Shown piece after piece: positions 16,298 to 24,335 of a stretch of 24,411 nt of DNA. Position numbers and translations under genes: made by a program. The stretch is from UBA5603 sp964501315 (GTDB lineage: Bacteria; Bacillota_I; Bacilli_A; Izemoplasmatales; Hujiaoplasmataceae), in assembly GCA_964501315.1 (NCBI GenBank), contig CAZCSO010000021.1:1-24411 (forward strand), given 5' to 3'. How positions within the stretch are numbered: position 1 is the stretch's first letter; each line of letters starts with the position of its first letter. The notes below the pieces were generated by a model. The model worked only from the letters and a program-made list of their open reading frames with translations. It was not told the DNA's origin and did not search any database.

Positions 16298-17542
16298 ATG
16301 AAAAAATACTTTATTATAATTATATTTTTATTACTTTTTCCTTTAATAAATTGTGGCGGACATGTAAATTATGAATCAAACTTTGACTTAGATAATATTA
16401 CTTTATATGCAACACATTATAGTAATATTCATCCTATATTTATAAACGATCATGGGGATGTATTTATGTTGGATAATATAGTTGATTCAAGTGAGCATAA
16501 AGAAACAAGAACTCAAGTCCTGTTTGGGAACCATGATTCAACTAGTGAAAATCCTCTAATATTCATCAATATAAAAGATGATTTATCGCTTATTAACGGT
16601 GAAACGATTGTTAAGGTTTTGCCTTATTTTGAAGGATGGTTATTTTTAACAAATTATGGTAATGTGCATAAGTATGTTTTTATCGATCAACAAACAATGT
16701 TCATGAATTTCTATATTGAAGGATCTACTAATAATCTACTAAGTTTAGATCAAGGAGAGACCATCATTGATATGTATTTTAGAGAAGATACATCTATGAA
16801 TATTGTCAGGTTTGAAACATCATCAAATCGTTCTATTGATGTATATAAAGATCAAATTGGAATGATTCTCGATGAATATGAATTGTATTCTGATGACATA
16901 TTTAATGATCTTGAAGAACCAATAAGAACATTGTTATATCGTTCAAATGACAGTTATTATATTATAACAAATCAGGATAGAGTCATTCAATATGATACCG
17001 AAACAAAACAAGTGATCGATGTGACTGAACTTTTTCCTTTAAATCAAGATGAAAAAATCATTGAATTGAATTTTGGGATTGATTATTCAACATTCTATTT
17101 GACCAATCAAGGTCGTGTGGTATCCATTGATTTAAACTCATATTCAATCTTAGATACCTTTGATTTAGTATATGATTCAAATGATGAAATAATTCACTAT
17201 GAAAAAGGGTATTATGCTTGTTATGATCGGTTGTTTTTGATTGAAACAAGCTTAGGTGACTATTATTATTTTAGAAGCATAAATAAGGATGGTAAAAAAT
17301 TAGATTTAGAACAATTAGATCTCGAAGACGGTGATTCAGTTAGTTCTGTTTCAATAGAGAATTTATTCAACGGTGTTTGTAGTACGACAGATCAAATACG
17401 ATATAACGGGTTAGAATTGAATGATTTTTCGATGATTTTAAGAGTTGAAACATTGAACGGGAATGTTTATTTACTCGGGATTTTATCTCAATATGATTGT
17501 GAATTAATGGGTGAAGAATATATTGTTTTAAAAGTCATTTAG
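16298..17542 (+). CDS. Predicted lipoprotein, possibly a beta-propeller
   Basis: This 414-residue protein starts with a lipoprotein signal: MKKYF, a long hydrophobic core and the lipobox LINC with Cys19. The mature part would be tethered to the outside of the membrane. It holds several short units of the type 'x-F-L-T-N-x-G-x-V' (WLFLTNYGNVHKY, FYLTNQGRVVSID, YYIITNQDRVIQY, INDHGDVFML), which recall RCC1-like or PQQ-like propeller blades. I regard this as a suggestion only. AGAAAGGA lies 7 nt before the ATG at 16298. The gene is clearly more AT-rich than the backbone genes, a sign of transfer. No neighbour suggests a function. Confidence 0.75.
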   Translation: MKKYFIIIIFLLLFPLINCGGHVNYESNFDLDNITLYATHYSNIHPIFINDHGDVFMLDNIVDSSEHKETRTQVLFGNHDSTSENPLIFINIKDDLSLINGETIVKVLPYFEGWLFLTNYGNVHKYVFIDQQTMFMNFYIEGSTNNLLSLDQGETIIDMYFREDTSMNIVRFETSSNRSIDVYKDQIGMILDEYELYSDDIFNDLEEPIRTLLYRSNDSYYIITNQDRVIQYDTETKQVIDVTELFPLNQDEKIIELNFGIDYSTFYLTNQGRVVSIDLNSYSILDTFDLVYDSNDEIIHYEKGYYACYDRLFLIETSLGDYYYFRSINKDGKKLDLEQLDLEDGDSVSSVSIENLFNGVCSTTDQIRYNGLELNDFSMILRVETLNGNVYLLGILSQYDCELMGEEYIVLKVI

Positions 17543-17878
17543 TTGACGATTCATGGGTATAAGATTAAATGTTTGAATGAACATCGCAAGACTAAGAATT
17601 TAATGGAGAGACATACAAATTTCTTTAACCTAATTACTGAAATGGGTAATCATTTCATATCATCTCATTAATTGAGAAATTACATTTAAAATACGAATAT
17701 GATCAAAACAAATTATTCATTGTTCGAAAGAATTACACAAATTTTGTGGTTTGAATTTGATTATCGAACACGTAACTTTAATAATTCCGATAGTCCATTT
17801 GAGGCTTTATTTTTTAGTTTCTCTCATTCTTAAATTATGTTAAGTATTTTGTGACATAGTCACCAAATTGTTCCTTTG
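17543..17878. other. AT-rich gene-free stretch
   Basis: No credible gene, tRNA or repeat is seen on either strand. The short plus-strand run near 17600-17670 has no ribosome site and ends quickly. This may be the 3' region of the lipoprotein transcript, since a terminator follows at 17879. Confidence 0.5.
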
Positions 17879-17907
17879 ACTCTTTCTGACACGGGAAGAG
17901 TTTTTTC
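17879..17907 (+). terminator. Intrinsic terminator upstream of the YczE-like gene
   Basis: ACTCTTTC (17879-17886) pairs with GGAAGAGT (17894-17901), 8 bp including one G-U, followed by a T-tract. GTGAC/GTCAC just before it (about 17851-17863) can form a small second hairpin. Confidence 0.65.
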
Positions 17908-17958
17908 TTGAGTTATTGTATGCATTCTCAACATCAAGCGATTATTCATGAGAGACGT

Positions 17959-17992
17959 CATAATTGACATTCATTGTGAATTATGCTAAAGT
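17959..17992 (+). promoter_or_regulatory. Promoter with inverted repeat before the YczE-like gene
   Basis: TTGACA (17964-17969) and TAAAGT (17987-17992) are 17 bp apart, with TG at 17984-17985 as extended -10. CATAATT (17959-17965) and AATTATG (17979-17985) form a perfect inverted repeat that overlaps the -35 box, with ATTCA/TGAAT nested inside it, so a repressor may bind here. Confidence 0.6.
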
Positions 17993-18032
17993 TTCTATTG
18001 AGTCTTGGCGAATATACCAATCAGGAGGGCAC

Positions 18033-18731
18033 ATGAAACTTAAAATTACTCGCAAACATTGGATGAGAGGACTCATCTATGTATTAGGTTTTTTTGTTAC
18101 AGGATTAGGCGTTAATATCCTATTAAGAGGCGCACTTGGGGCAGGAGCGTGGGATACTGTTATCTATAATTTAAGATCATTTTTTACAGAGATTCTTCAT
18201 GTTAATGTTACGTTAGGTACGGTTAGTTTTTTTATCTATGGAATTGTGTTAGCACTTGTCATTAGTTATAACAAGAAGCTGAAGTATTTATTTGTTTTGA
18301 TTCCTATTTTTGGTATCTCTTTAGCCATTGATTTTTGGGATATTGTTGTCTTTGGTAATAACTATCCAACACTCATCGGTGTTCGATTGTTACTCTTTGT
18401 TTTGGGTATTTTTGCACTCACTTTAGGATTATCTTTGATATTCGTCACAAAGTATCCAGCTATGGTTTTTGATGAGTTAACCTTGATTGTAATGAAATTA
18501 ATGAGAAGCAAAAGTTTCTTCAAGGCACGAATTCTAATTGAATTGTTTGCCATTGTTTTAGCGAGCATATTTGGGTTTTTAAGTCATATTGGATTTGGTG
18601 CTGTTAATGTGGGTAGTTTTATACTCGCCATCATTATTGGTCCGATGATTGAACTACAGCTTAAATGGCTTCGGTTTTTAACAAAGCCTCTATTTGATAT
18701 CAATACCTTGAGTCAAAAAGCTCCTGAATGA
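18033..18731 (+). CDS. YczE/YyaS-like integral membrane protein
   Basis: This 232-residue protein has about five or six membrane helices and the signature 'GFFVTGLGVNILLRGALGAGAWDTV' near its start, typical of the YczE/YyaS/YitT family of uncharacterised membrane proteins. Bacillus YczE has been linked to lipopeptide production and some relatives to resistance or transport, but no substrate can be read here. GGAGGG (18023-18028) precedes the ATG at 18033. It is monocistronic, with its own promoter and a terminator behind it. The stop is TGA, which supports the standard genetic code. Confidence 0.85.
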   Translation: MKLKITRKHWMRGLIYVLGFFVTGLGVNILLRGALGAGAWDTVIYNLRSFFTEILHVNVTLGTVSFFIYGIVLALVISYNKKLKYLFVLIPIFGISLAIDFWDIVVFGNNYPTLIGVRLLLFVLGIFALTLGLSLIFVTKYPAMVFDELTLIVMKLMRSKSFFKARILIELFAIVLASIFGFLSHIGFGAVNVGSFILAIIIGPMIELQLKWLRFLTKPLFDINTLSQKAPE

Positions 18732-18860
18732 ACCTGTCTAGAATTTAATGAGCCACAAAATTTAAATGAAGAAAGATCACTGTGATTTGAGCTTTTAATT
18801 ATTGAGAATGATGATTCATAAGGTACAAAATACGGATCACGAAGAACGATATTATTTTTG

Positions 18861-18888
18861 AGTAATCCTAATAGCGATTACTTTTTTA
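18861..18888 (+). terminator. Terminator behind the YczE-like gene
   Basis: AGTAATC (18861-18867) pairs with GATTACT (18876-18882), loop of 8 nt, followed by a T-rich tract. Confidence 0.75.
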
Positions 18889-18918
18889 TTTTTTTATAGT
18901 TTTACCAATAAAGCTGAA

Positions 18919-18926
18919 CTTTTATT
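18919..18926 (+). repeat. Candidate target-site duplication, left copy
   Basis: CTTTTATT occurs here and again at 20341-20348, on the outer edges of the IS256-family element. Eight bases is the usual duplication size for IS256 relatives. The match is AT-rich, so chance is not excluded. Confidence 0.55.
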
Positions 18927-20340
18927 CGAGAGTATATAATATCTTGTGGACTTTCGAAAATGAGCGAAATTCAAGAAAGGAAATAAAAAGAGAAATCCTT
19001 TGTGTATAATAGAGTTTGCGACTAACCACACACAGGAGGATTTCTCATGCTTGATTTTACCACAAAATTGATGACTTGTCTCGCAAATCGAGAAAATATG
19101 GAAGAAGCGATCCAGGAATTGTTTCGTTCGGAGCTTGAAAAAGCGATGAACGATCTTCTGAAGATTGAATTGACCTCGCATTTGAACTACGAACGCTATG
19201 AACGTTCTGGACTTTCGGAATCGAATTCGAGAAACGGATCCTACGAACGGAAACTTCAAACGACACATGGAGAATTGAATCTCGTCATTCCAAGAGACCG
19301 AAACGGAGAATTCGATTCTCCGCTCGTACCGAAGTATGAACGAAGAGACATCAAAACCGAAGAACTGATTGTCAAGCTGTTTCAAACGGGATTGTCGAAC
19401 GCGGAGATATCCGAGATTGTCGAATGCCTCTACGATAAGAAATACAGCCGGGGAACGATTTCAAACATCACCGAGAAGATCGTGGCCGATGTCGAAGCGT
19501 TCCGTAAAAGGGAACTATCCGGAGAATACGCTGTGATTTATCTGGATGCGACCTATGTCCCTTTGCGAAGGGACACCGTTCGCAAAGAGGCTGTCCATAT
19601 CGCTTTGGGTATTACCATGGAAGGAGCCAAGGAAATGCTCGGCTACGCCGTGGCCCCGAACGAGTCTTCCACTATCTGGAAAGAACTGCTTCTCGATCTT
19701 CACGCTCGCGGAGTGGAAACACCGCTTCTATTCGTCACGGACGGGATTACAGGCATCGAAGAGACCATTTCCCAAATCTATCCCAAAGCCGATGTCCAAC
19801 GCTGCCTCGTCCATGTCATGCGCAATATCGCGTCCCATGTCCGCGTGAAAGACAGAGCGGAAATCCTTGGCGATTTCAAACAGATTCACTCTCAGAAGAC
19901 AAGGGAAACTGCACAAGGGATTTTGGATGACTTCTTTGTAAAATGGAAACCCATCTATCCAAAGGTTGTGGAATCTGTTCAAGGGAATTCTTTTCTATTG
20001 ACATTCTATTCCTATCCGGAAGCGATCCGCTGTTCGATCTATTCTACGAATCTGATCGAAAACTTCAATAAGCATTTGAAACGAGACTTGAAAGCCAAGA
20101 TCCAATTTCCTTCCGAGGAGTCGATGGAAAAATTTTTGGTGAGTCGCTTCGATGTTTATAATTACCGTTTTTCTGAAAAGGTTCACCGAGGATTTGGTTC
20201 TGTCCATTCGGAACTGAACCAAATCCTTCAAAACAAATACAAAGACATTACAATACAATAAAGCCAATTCATAAGAATCAAATACAAAGGAACTCTATAT
20301 TTCCTTCCTTAAAGAAAGTACACAAGATTCTTGACACTAC
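18927..20340 (+). mobile_element. IS256-family insertion sequence, apparently intact
   Basis: The element carries one transposase gene between imperfect terminal inverted repeats. The left end reads ATCTTGTGGACTTTC at 18941-18955, and the complement of the right end reads ATCTTGTGTACTTTC at 20314-20328 (14 of 15 identical). Weaker similarity extends outward to an AGT at both ends and inward to a shared TCCTTTGTGTA-like stretch. The outermost bases are not perfectly symmetric (a 2-nt offset), so the exact tips may differ by a few bases. It sits between the YczE-like gene and the ECF sigma operon. Its base composition and codon use differ from the AT-rich region next to it. Confidence 0.85.
19047..20261 (+). 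CDS. IS256-family (mutator-type) transposase
   Basis: This 404-residue protein is of full family length. The DDE catalytic triad is visible as Asp167 (VIYLDATYVPLR), Asp232 (LFVTDGITGIEE) and Glu338 (STNLIENFNKHLKR), and the 'C..H..RN' stretch of the family (CLVHVMRNI, 253-261) is present. The N-terminal 'NGSYERKLQTTHGELNLVIPRDRNGEF' is characteristic. AGGAGGA precedes the ATG. The gene shows no frameshift or stop, so the element may still move. Confidence 0.97.
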   Translation: MLDFTTKLMTCLANRENMEEAIQELFRSELEKAMNDLLKIELTSHLNYERYERSGLSESNSRNGSYERKLQTTHGELNLVIPRDRNGEFDSPLVPKYERRDIKTEELIVKLFQTGLSNAEISEIVECLYDKKYSRGTISNITEKIVADVEAFRKRELSGEYAVIYLDATYVPLRRDTVRKEAVHIALGITMEGAKEMLGYAVAPNESSTIWKELLLDLHARGVETPLLFVTDGITGIEETISQIYPKADVQRCLVHVMRNIASHVRVKDRAEILGDFKQIHSQKTRETAQGILDDFFVKWKPIYPKVVESVQGNSFLLTFYSYPEAIRCSIYSTNLIENFNKHLKRDLKAKIQFPSEESMEKFLVSRFDVYNYRFSEKVHRGFGSVHSELNQILQNKYKDITIQ

Positions 20341-20360
20341 CTTTTATTTATTCGTCTAAT
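20331..20360 (+). promoter_or_regulatory. Possible hybrid promoter at the IS right end
   Basis: TTGACA (20331-20336) lies in the right terminal repeat, and TCTAAT (20355-20360) lies in the flanking DNA, 18 bp apart and pointing at the sigma gene. IS256-type elements are known to supply outward -35 boxes in this way. CGTCTAA at 20353-20359 also resembles the -10 box of ECF-controlled promoters, so an older autoregulated promoter may have been split by the insertion. Confidence 0.55.
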
Positions 20361-20446
20361 CAATGAGTGGTTAAAAAACATGGAACTTGTGCAGGTATTT
20401 CACTAGAATATCCTAGACCTGAACATCACGAAGGGAGAAGAAGGCA

Positions 20447-20974
20447 ATGACGGATTATCCTGAGTTGATTCAACGACTAGCATCAAAAGATGAGAGTGCG
20501 TTCGTTGAAATCTATAATCAAACGAAAATACCGGTGTTTTCGATTATTATTGCAATTGTGAAAGAGAAAGCCGTTGCTGAAGATCTCTTACAGGACACCT
20601 ATATCAAGATGATTGACGCTTTACCAACGTTTCAAGGTAGAAGTGCATTTAAAACATGGTTGGTATCGATCGCAAGGAACTTGGCATACGATTATTTGCG
20701 TCAAGCTAAGAAGTCCACGCTACTAATGAGTGATACGGTCGAACAAATTTCAGATCCTTTCAATGTTCATCCACTTAAAACCATGGAATGCGAATGGTTG
20801 CTTTCAACACTCTCCGAAGAAGAACGTCAAATTGTCATATTACGAGCAGTAGATGGGTTGAAGCATCGAGAGATTGCTTCGCTTCTAGGCAAACCACTTG
20901 GAACGATTCTGTGGATGTACCAGACCGCCATTAACAAAATGAGGCGGGTAAACAAGGAGGAAGATTATGCGTAA
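20447..20974 (+). CDS. ECF-type RNA polymerase sigma factor
   Basis: This 175-residue protein has only sigma regions 2 and 4, as in ECF factors. Region 2 covers about 22-90, with 'AEDLLQDTYIKMIDALPTF' and 'FKTWLVSIARNLAYDYLR'. Region 4 covers about 116-168, with 'LSEEERQIVILRAVDGLKHREIASLLGKPLGTI'. It should direct RNA polymerase to a small regulon in response to an envelope signal. GGGAGAAGAAGG precedes the ATG. Its last codons overlap the next gene by 8 nt (ATGCGTAA), the tight coupling usual for a sigma factor and its antagonist. GGAACTT at 20382-20388 looks like an ECF -35 box, but no convincing -10 follows. Confidence 0.95.
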   Translation: MTDYPELIQRLASKDESAFVEIYNQTKIPVFSIIIAIVKEKAVAEDLLQDTYIKMIDALPTFQGRSAFKTWLVSIARNLAYDYLRQAKKSTLLMSDTVEQISDPFNVHPLKTMECEWLLSTLSEEERQIVILRAVDGLKHREIASLLGKPLGTILWMYQTAINKMRRVNKEEDYA

Positions 20975-22598
20975 AAGAGACGCTTTAAACATGATTAAAA
21001 AGGAAATAATCGAGAGTTTACCTAAAGAAACTCCCTCAGTAATTTTGAAAAATTACCCCATTGTGACCCCTGAAAAAAAACCGATATTTTCGATTCAATT
21101 TCGACGCCTGGCAGTTATGATGATTCTTGTGGTGGTATTAGTTTCTGGCTTTTTCATATTTGGTGGTATCCCGGGTTCACTGACTCCGACTACCACAACC
21201 ACGACGCCTTTTTCATCAACTTCCACAGGAAGTATAACCACCACAACACCTGCTCAAATAACGACCATAACTTCTCGTGATACAACCCCCGTAGATGCTA
21301 TATCTTTGATTAATCGTTTTCAATCGGTGGATTATACCCTCGATATTAGCGCGGTATTGGAGATGAATCAAAGTAATCTTCTTTTAACCAGTACCCCTGA
21401 GTTCCATCCTTCCCTCATGAACGTTGAAAAATTGAATGAATCCATCATCACGAGTTTTGATGACAATGCGTCTACAACCTTTGAATTTGATGAACAACTA
21501 TCGTTTTTATCGAATAAAGGAAGCGAAGCGAAACAAATGGTCGATGATGCCGCAAACGTAGTCGTCATGACGGATACGTGGTATCATACGGAATCAGCCT
21601 CATACTATATGTATGATGATTATGCCACGTTGGATTCGGTCTTAATCGTCGCTGAGAGCAATGATGATTTTTATTTAGATCAAAAAATTACCATCATTTA
21701 TGCAAGACATAATCTCGATAACCCCGAACTCGTTATTAAGCATAAACACGATTATCTTGATGAAAATAGAGATCATCATCTCGATCAACTATATGTCGGT
21801 TATCTACCCAATAAACGATATGTCTATTATTACGACAACTTAAATTCTGCGAATAGTGAAGAATTAAGAGATGCGGCAATGTGGGAAATCCGACGAGATG
21901 AGGATTGTATCGTTGTAACATCGAGAGAAGAAAATCTTCCCAATGAAACCATCGGCTTGAAACGTTATGAGTTTTATCCAACGTATGCAACAGAAATTTT
22001 TACGGATTACCAATCATCGTACTTAAAGGTCTACACAAATCAAGGTGAATTCTTCGAAAAAACCATGAATACAACGAATCCAGACAGTGAAACACCGTAT
22101 ATTTTGGGACTAGCCTCCTTGGGTGGATGGTCATCGATTCGTTTTGTCGAAGAACAAGAAACAATCGTTGAATCCGAGTTAACGATTGGTCTTAATCACT
22201 ATTTGTTTGAAGACCCCCAAACGCCTATTCAAATACATCCAGATCTTGTGTTTACCGCACTCAATCCCATTCAGAATGATTCAAACGATGTCATCGATGT
22301 TCAAATCGCTTTGAAAGCCAATAATGATATCTCATTTGATGATGTGTTATCGATTTTAGTATCGATGGATCTGGTTGTTGATTTAGACGATGTTGACACT
22401 CAATCCATGTTTGAGATGATTTCATCCATACTCACAAGAGGCGACGATGTTTTCGACGATTTAACGCTTCGTGGTTTTCTTGCTTCAGGCCAGGATATAA
22501 TTCTATTTACTACTTATCAAGGACGCTTCTCTGCATATATGATTTCAGAAACTGAAAAAGATTTTATCCTAGCTTTTCGTCAGGAATCATTGAATTAA
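20967..22598 (+). CDS. Large membrane protein in anti-sigma position
   Basis: This 543-residue protein is translationally coupled to the ECF sigma gene. Residues 1-46 are cytoplasmic and basic, 48-67 form one membrane helix, and 72-108 are a Thr-rich linker (PTTTTTT, TTTTPAQITTIT). About 430 residues then lie outside the cell. The cytoplasmic part is short and lacks the HxxxCxxC zinc motif of common anti-sigma factors. The outside domain has no motif I know. Position suggests an anti-sigma or sensor role, but the sequence does not prove it. AAGGAGGA precedes the ATG at 20967. It ends about 65 nt before a terminator. Confidence 0.75.
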   Translation: MRKRDALNMIKKEIIESLPKETPSVILKNYPIVTPEKKPIFSIQFRRLAVMMILVVVLVSGFFIFGGIPGSLTPTTTTTTPFSSTSTGSITTTTPAQITTITSRDTTPVDAISLINRFQSVDYTLDISAVLEMNQSNLLLTSTPEFHPSLMNVEKLNESIITSFDDNASTTFEFDEQLSFLSNKGSEAKQMVDDAANVVVMTDTWYHTESASYYMYDDYATLDSVLIVAESNDDFYLDQKITIIYARHNLDNPELVIKHKHDYLDENRDHHLDQLYVGYLPNKRYVYYYDNLNSANSEELRDAAMWEIRRDEDCIVVTSREENLPNETIGLKRYEFYPTYATEIFTDYQSSYLKVYTNQGEFFEKTMNTTNPDSETPYILGLASLGGWSSIRFVEEQETIVESELTIGLNHYLFEDPQTPIQIHPDLVFTALNPIQNDSNDVIDVQIALKANNDISFDDVLSILVSMDLVVDLDDVDTQSMFEMISSILTRGDDVFDDLTLRGFLASGQDIILFTTYQGRFSAYMISETEKDFILAFRQESLN

Positions 22599-22663
22599 TA
22601 GTGTGACATAGTAAGAAACAATCATCTAGTTATTTCGTGAGTTAATAAAATACTAAAAATTAA

Positions 22664-22720
22664 AGGGACTGTAAGGAAATGAAGATTTGATTATCTTCAC
22701 GGACTAAACAGTCCTTTTTT
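22664..22720 (+). terminator. Terminator of the sigma operon with alternative pairings
   Basis: GGACTGT (22666-22672) can pair with ACAGTCC (22708-22714) around an inner hairpin GAAGAT/ATCTTC (22681-22697). Alternatively GGACT (22701-22705) pairs locally with AGTCC (22710-22714). Six T follow from 22715. Either fold makes a terminator. Confidence 0.75.
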
Positions 22721-22753
22721 CTTTTGAACATAGAACGTAATGTGGAAAACCAA

Positions 22754-22776
22754 TAAAAAAAGCGCTATTTGAGCGC
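22754..22776 (-). terminator. Terminator of the IS1182 transposase gene
   Basis: GCGCTATTTGAGCGC (22762-22776) folds into a GC-rich hairpin, followed on the minus strand by seven T (22755-22761). Confidence 0.85.
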
Positions 22777-22820
22777 AAGAAAAAAGAAAACAGTCCTTCG
22801 GGTCGTTATCCAGTCGATAA

Positions 22821-24323
22821 TTAGGCTGTCACGCGATGCTTTTTGTTGTGATACTTTGATAGATTATAGCCGATTGCGAGTAATAAAAACTCAAATTTCA
22901 CATTTTGAAGTCCTCTTCGTCGAAAACGACGGAAACGGAAGTCCTCTTTTAATACCCCAAAGGCACCTTCTACTTGAATCGATCGTTGAATTCGCAGTTC
23001 GATTCCCCATTCCGATTCCAGATTTTTCCTGGCTTCTTTTTGAAGGGCCCACAACTCTTCGTTGATGTCGTATCGCTTCTTGCTGATGGGCGCTTCGTAG
23101 ACGTCATGTCCTTTTTTACTCTGCCAAAGAAATCTTAGTTTCTCTCCTGCACCATCATAATAATTGCCCTCTTCGTCTTTTCGAAAGTTCACAGGTCGTG
23201 TTGGATCTTCGATATATTTCTTGTCTGTCGTATCTTTCCGATACATCGTATACTTCTGTACGAGTTCCATGTTGTTCGACTTGACATAACGGTAATTCTT
23301 CAACCCGCCATATCCCGCGTCTGCGACGGGATACGTGGGGTATTCTCCATACGCTTCGCAATATCCTTCCAAAAACGGAATGAACGTTCGATAATCACTT
23401 CGGTCCTGAAAAATATCCAAATGAAGGATGTATTCATCAGCCACCCCGATTTGGACATTGTATCCCGCCTTCAACTGCCCGTTTCGCATGTGGTCTTCCT
23501 TCATCCGCATGAATGTCGCATCGTGATCTGTTTTCGCACATGAGTTTCTGTCTGATCCGATGATCTTGAGATATTTTTCGTATTCGGTCAGCTTTTCCTG
23601 AAAGACCGCTATGTCTTCATAATTTCGCTGAATCACGCTTTTCCGTGTTCCTTTCCCATAAACAAACTTGATTTCTTGGCGCTCGACTTCGCTTTCCAGA
23701 TACGCTTGAATCTTTTTCAAATCATCGAGTTGATACCTTTCTTGAATCGGAAAATACACGCCTTCCAGTTCCAGACGTTCGTTGATTCGCTCGATGACTT
23801 TGCTCGTTTTCTTGATTAACTTCTCGCGAAACTTTTCGATTGATCCTTTCCACACGAATTGGTATCGATTCGCGTTCGCTTCGATCTTCGTCCCGTCGAT
23901 ATACACGATATCCTTGTCAATCTTCCCCGCTCCAATCAAATATCGATTGATTTCGTGAAAGATGTCCTCGATGCTCCCCTTGAGTTGCTCGTCCATAAAT
24001 CGTTTGATCGTATCATGACTCGGCTTCGTTTCTTCCGTCAACCACATCACTCGAATGTCGTTTTGTGCCGCCTTTGCCATCCCTCTTAAACTCGTGATTT
24101 TTTCCATTTGGCAAAACAAAATCAATTTGAGCATATTGACTGGATTGTATCCGGTCCGTCCGTTTGGACTTCCTTCTACTAAGTATTTCTTCATCTCAAT
24201 CCTCCGAAATACTTCGTCAAATGTCCTAACTTCACTGTCATAGGGAATTACTACTTCATAGTCCAGTGGTAATTTCAATTGTTTTGCGTTATAATATTCT
24301 TGGTGTAATTGTGTATTGGTCAT
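22821..24323 (-). CDS. IS1182-family transposase
   Basis: The protein has 500 residues from the ATG at 24321-24323. The N-terminus 'DYEVVIPYDSEVRTFDEVFRR' and 'GRTGYNPVNMLKLILFCQMEKITSLRGMAKAAQ' are typical of IS1182 transposases. Catalytic residues of the DDE fold are visible at Asp143 (VYIDGTKIEANANRY), Asp335 (VADAGYGGLKNY) and Glu452 (QVEGAFGVLKEDFRFRRFRRRG). The frame is intact. A GTG 24 nt upstream could also start it, but neither has a ribosome site. TATAAT ends 6 nt before the ATG, so the mRNA may be nearly leaderless or the gene weakly expressed until the element is rearranged. Confidence 0.93.
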   Translation of the reverse strand: MTNTQLHQEYYNAKQLKLPLDYEVVIPYDSEVRTFDEVFRRIEMKKYLVEGSPNGRTGYNPVNMLKLILFCQMEKITSLRGMAKAAQNDIRVMWLTEETKPSHDTIKRFMDEQLKGSIEDIFHEINRYLIGAGKIDKDIVYIDGTKIEANANRYQFVWKGSIEKFREKLIKKTSKVIERINERLELEGVYFPIQERYQLDDLKKIQAYLESEVERQEIKFVYGKGTRKSVIQRNYEDIAVFQEKLTEYEKYLKIIGSDRNSCAKTDHDATFMRMKEDHMRNGQLKAGYNVQIGVADEYILHLDIFQDRSDYRTFIPFLEGYCEAYGEYPTYPVADAGYGGLKNYRYVKSNNMELVQKYTMYRKDTTDKKYIEDPTRPVNFRKDEEGNYYDGAGEKLRFLWQSKKGHDVYEAPISKKRYDINEELWALQKEARKNLESEWGIELRIQRSIQVEGAFGVLKEDFRFRRFRRRGLQNVKFEFLLLAIGYNLSKYHNKKHRVTA

Positions 24324-24329
24324 ACGCTT

Positions 24330-24335
24330 ATTATA
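24330..24335 (-). promoter_or_regulatory. -10 box directly before the IS1182 transposase start
   Basis: On the minus strand TATAAT is followed by AAGCGT and the ATG. Transcription would begin at or next to the start codon. No good -35 box is found 16-18 bp upstream. Confidence 0.45.

Noticed and set aside
18894..19385. Minus-strand frame of 163 codons opposite the IS256 transposase
   Set aside because: It is antisense to a clear transposase with family motifs and catalytic residues.
20382..20410. GGAACTT as a complete ECF promoter for the sigma gene
   Set aside because: The -35-like box is good, but the sequence 16 nt on (AGAATA) is not a convincing ECF -10.
21175..21300. Repetitive ACC/ACA codons as a DNA repeat array
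   Set aside because: The codons vary and simply encode a Thr-rich linker; no regular unit or spacer is present, so it is not a CRISPR or tandem array.
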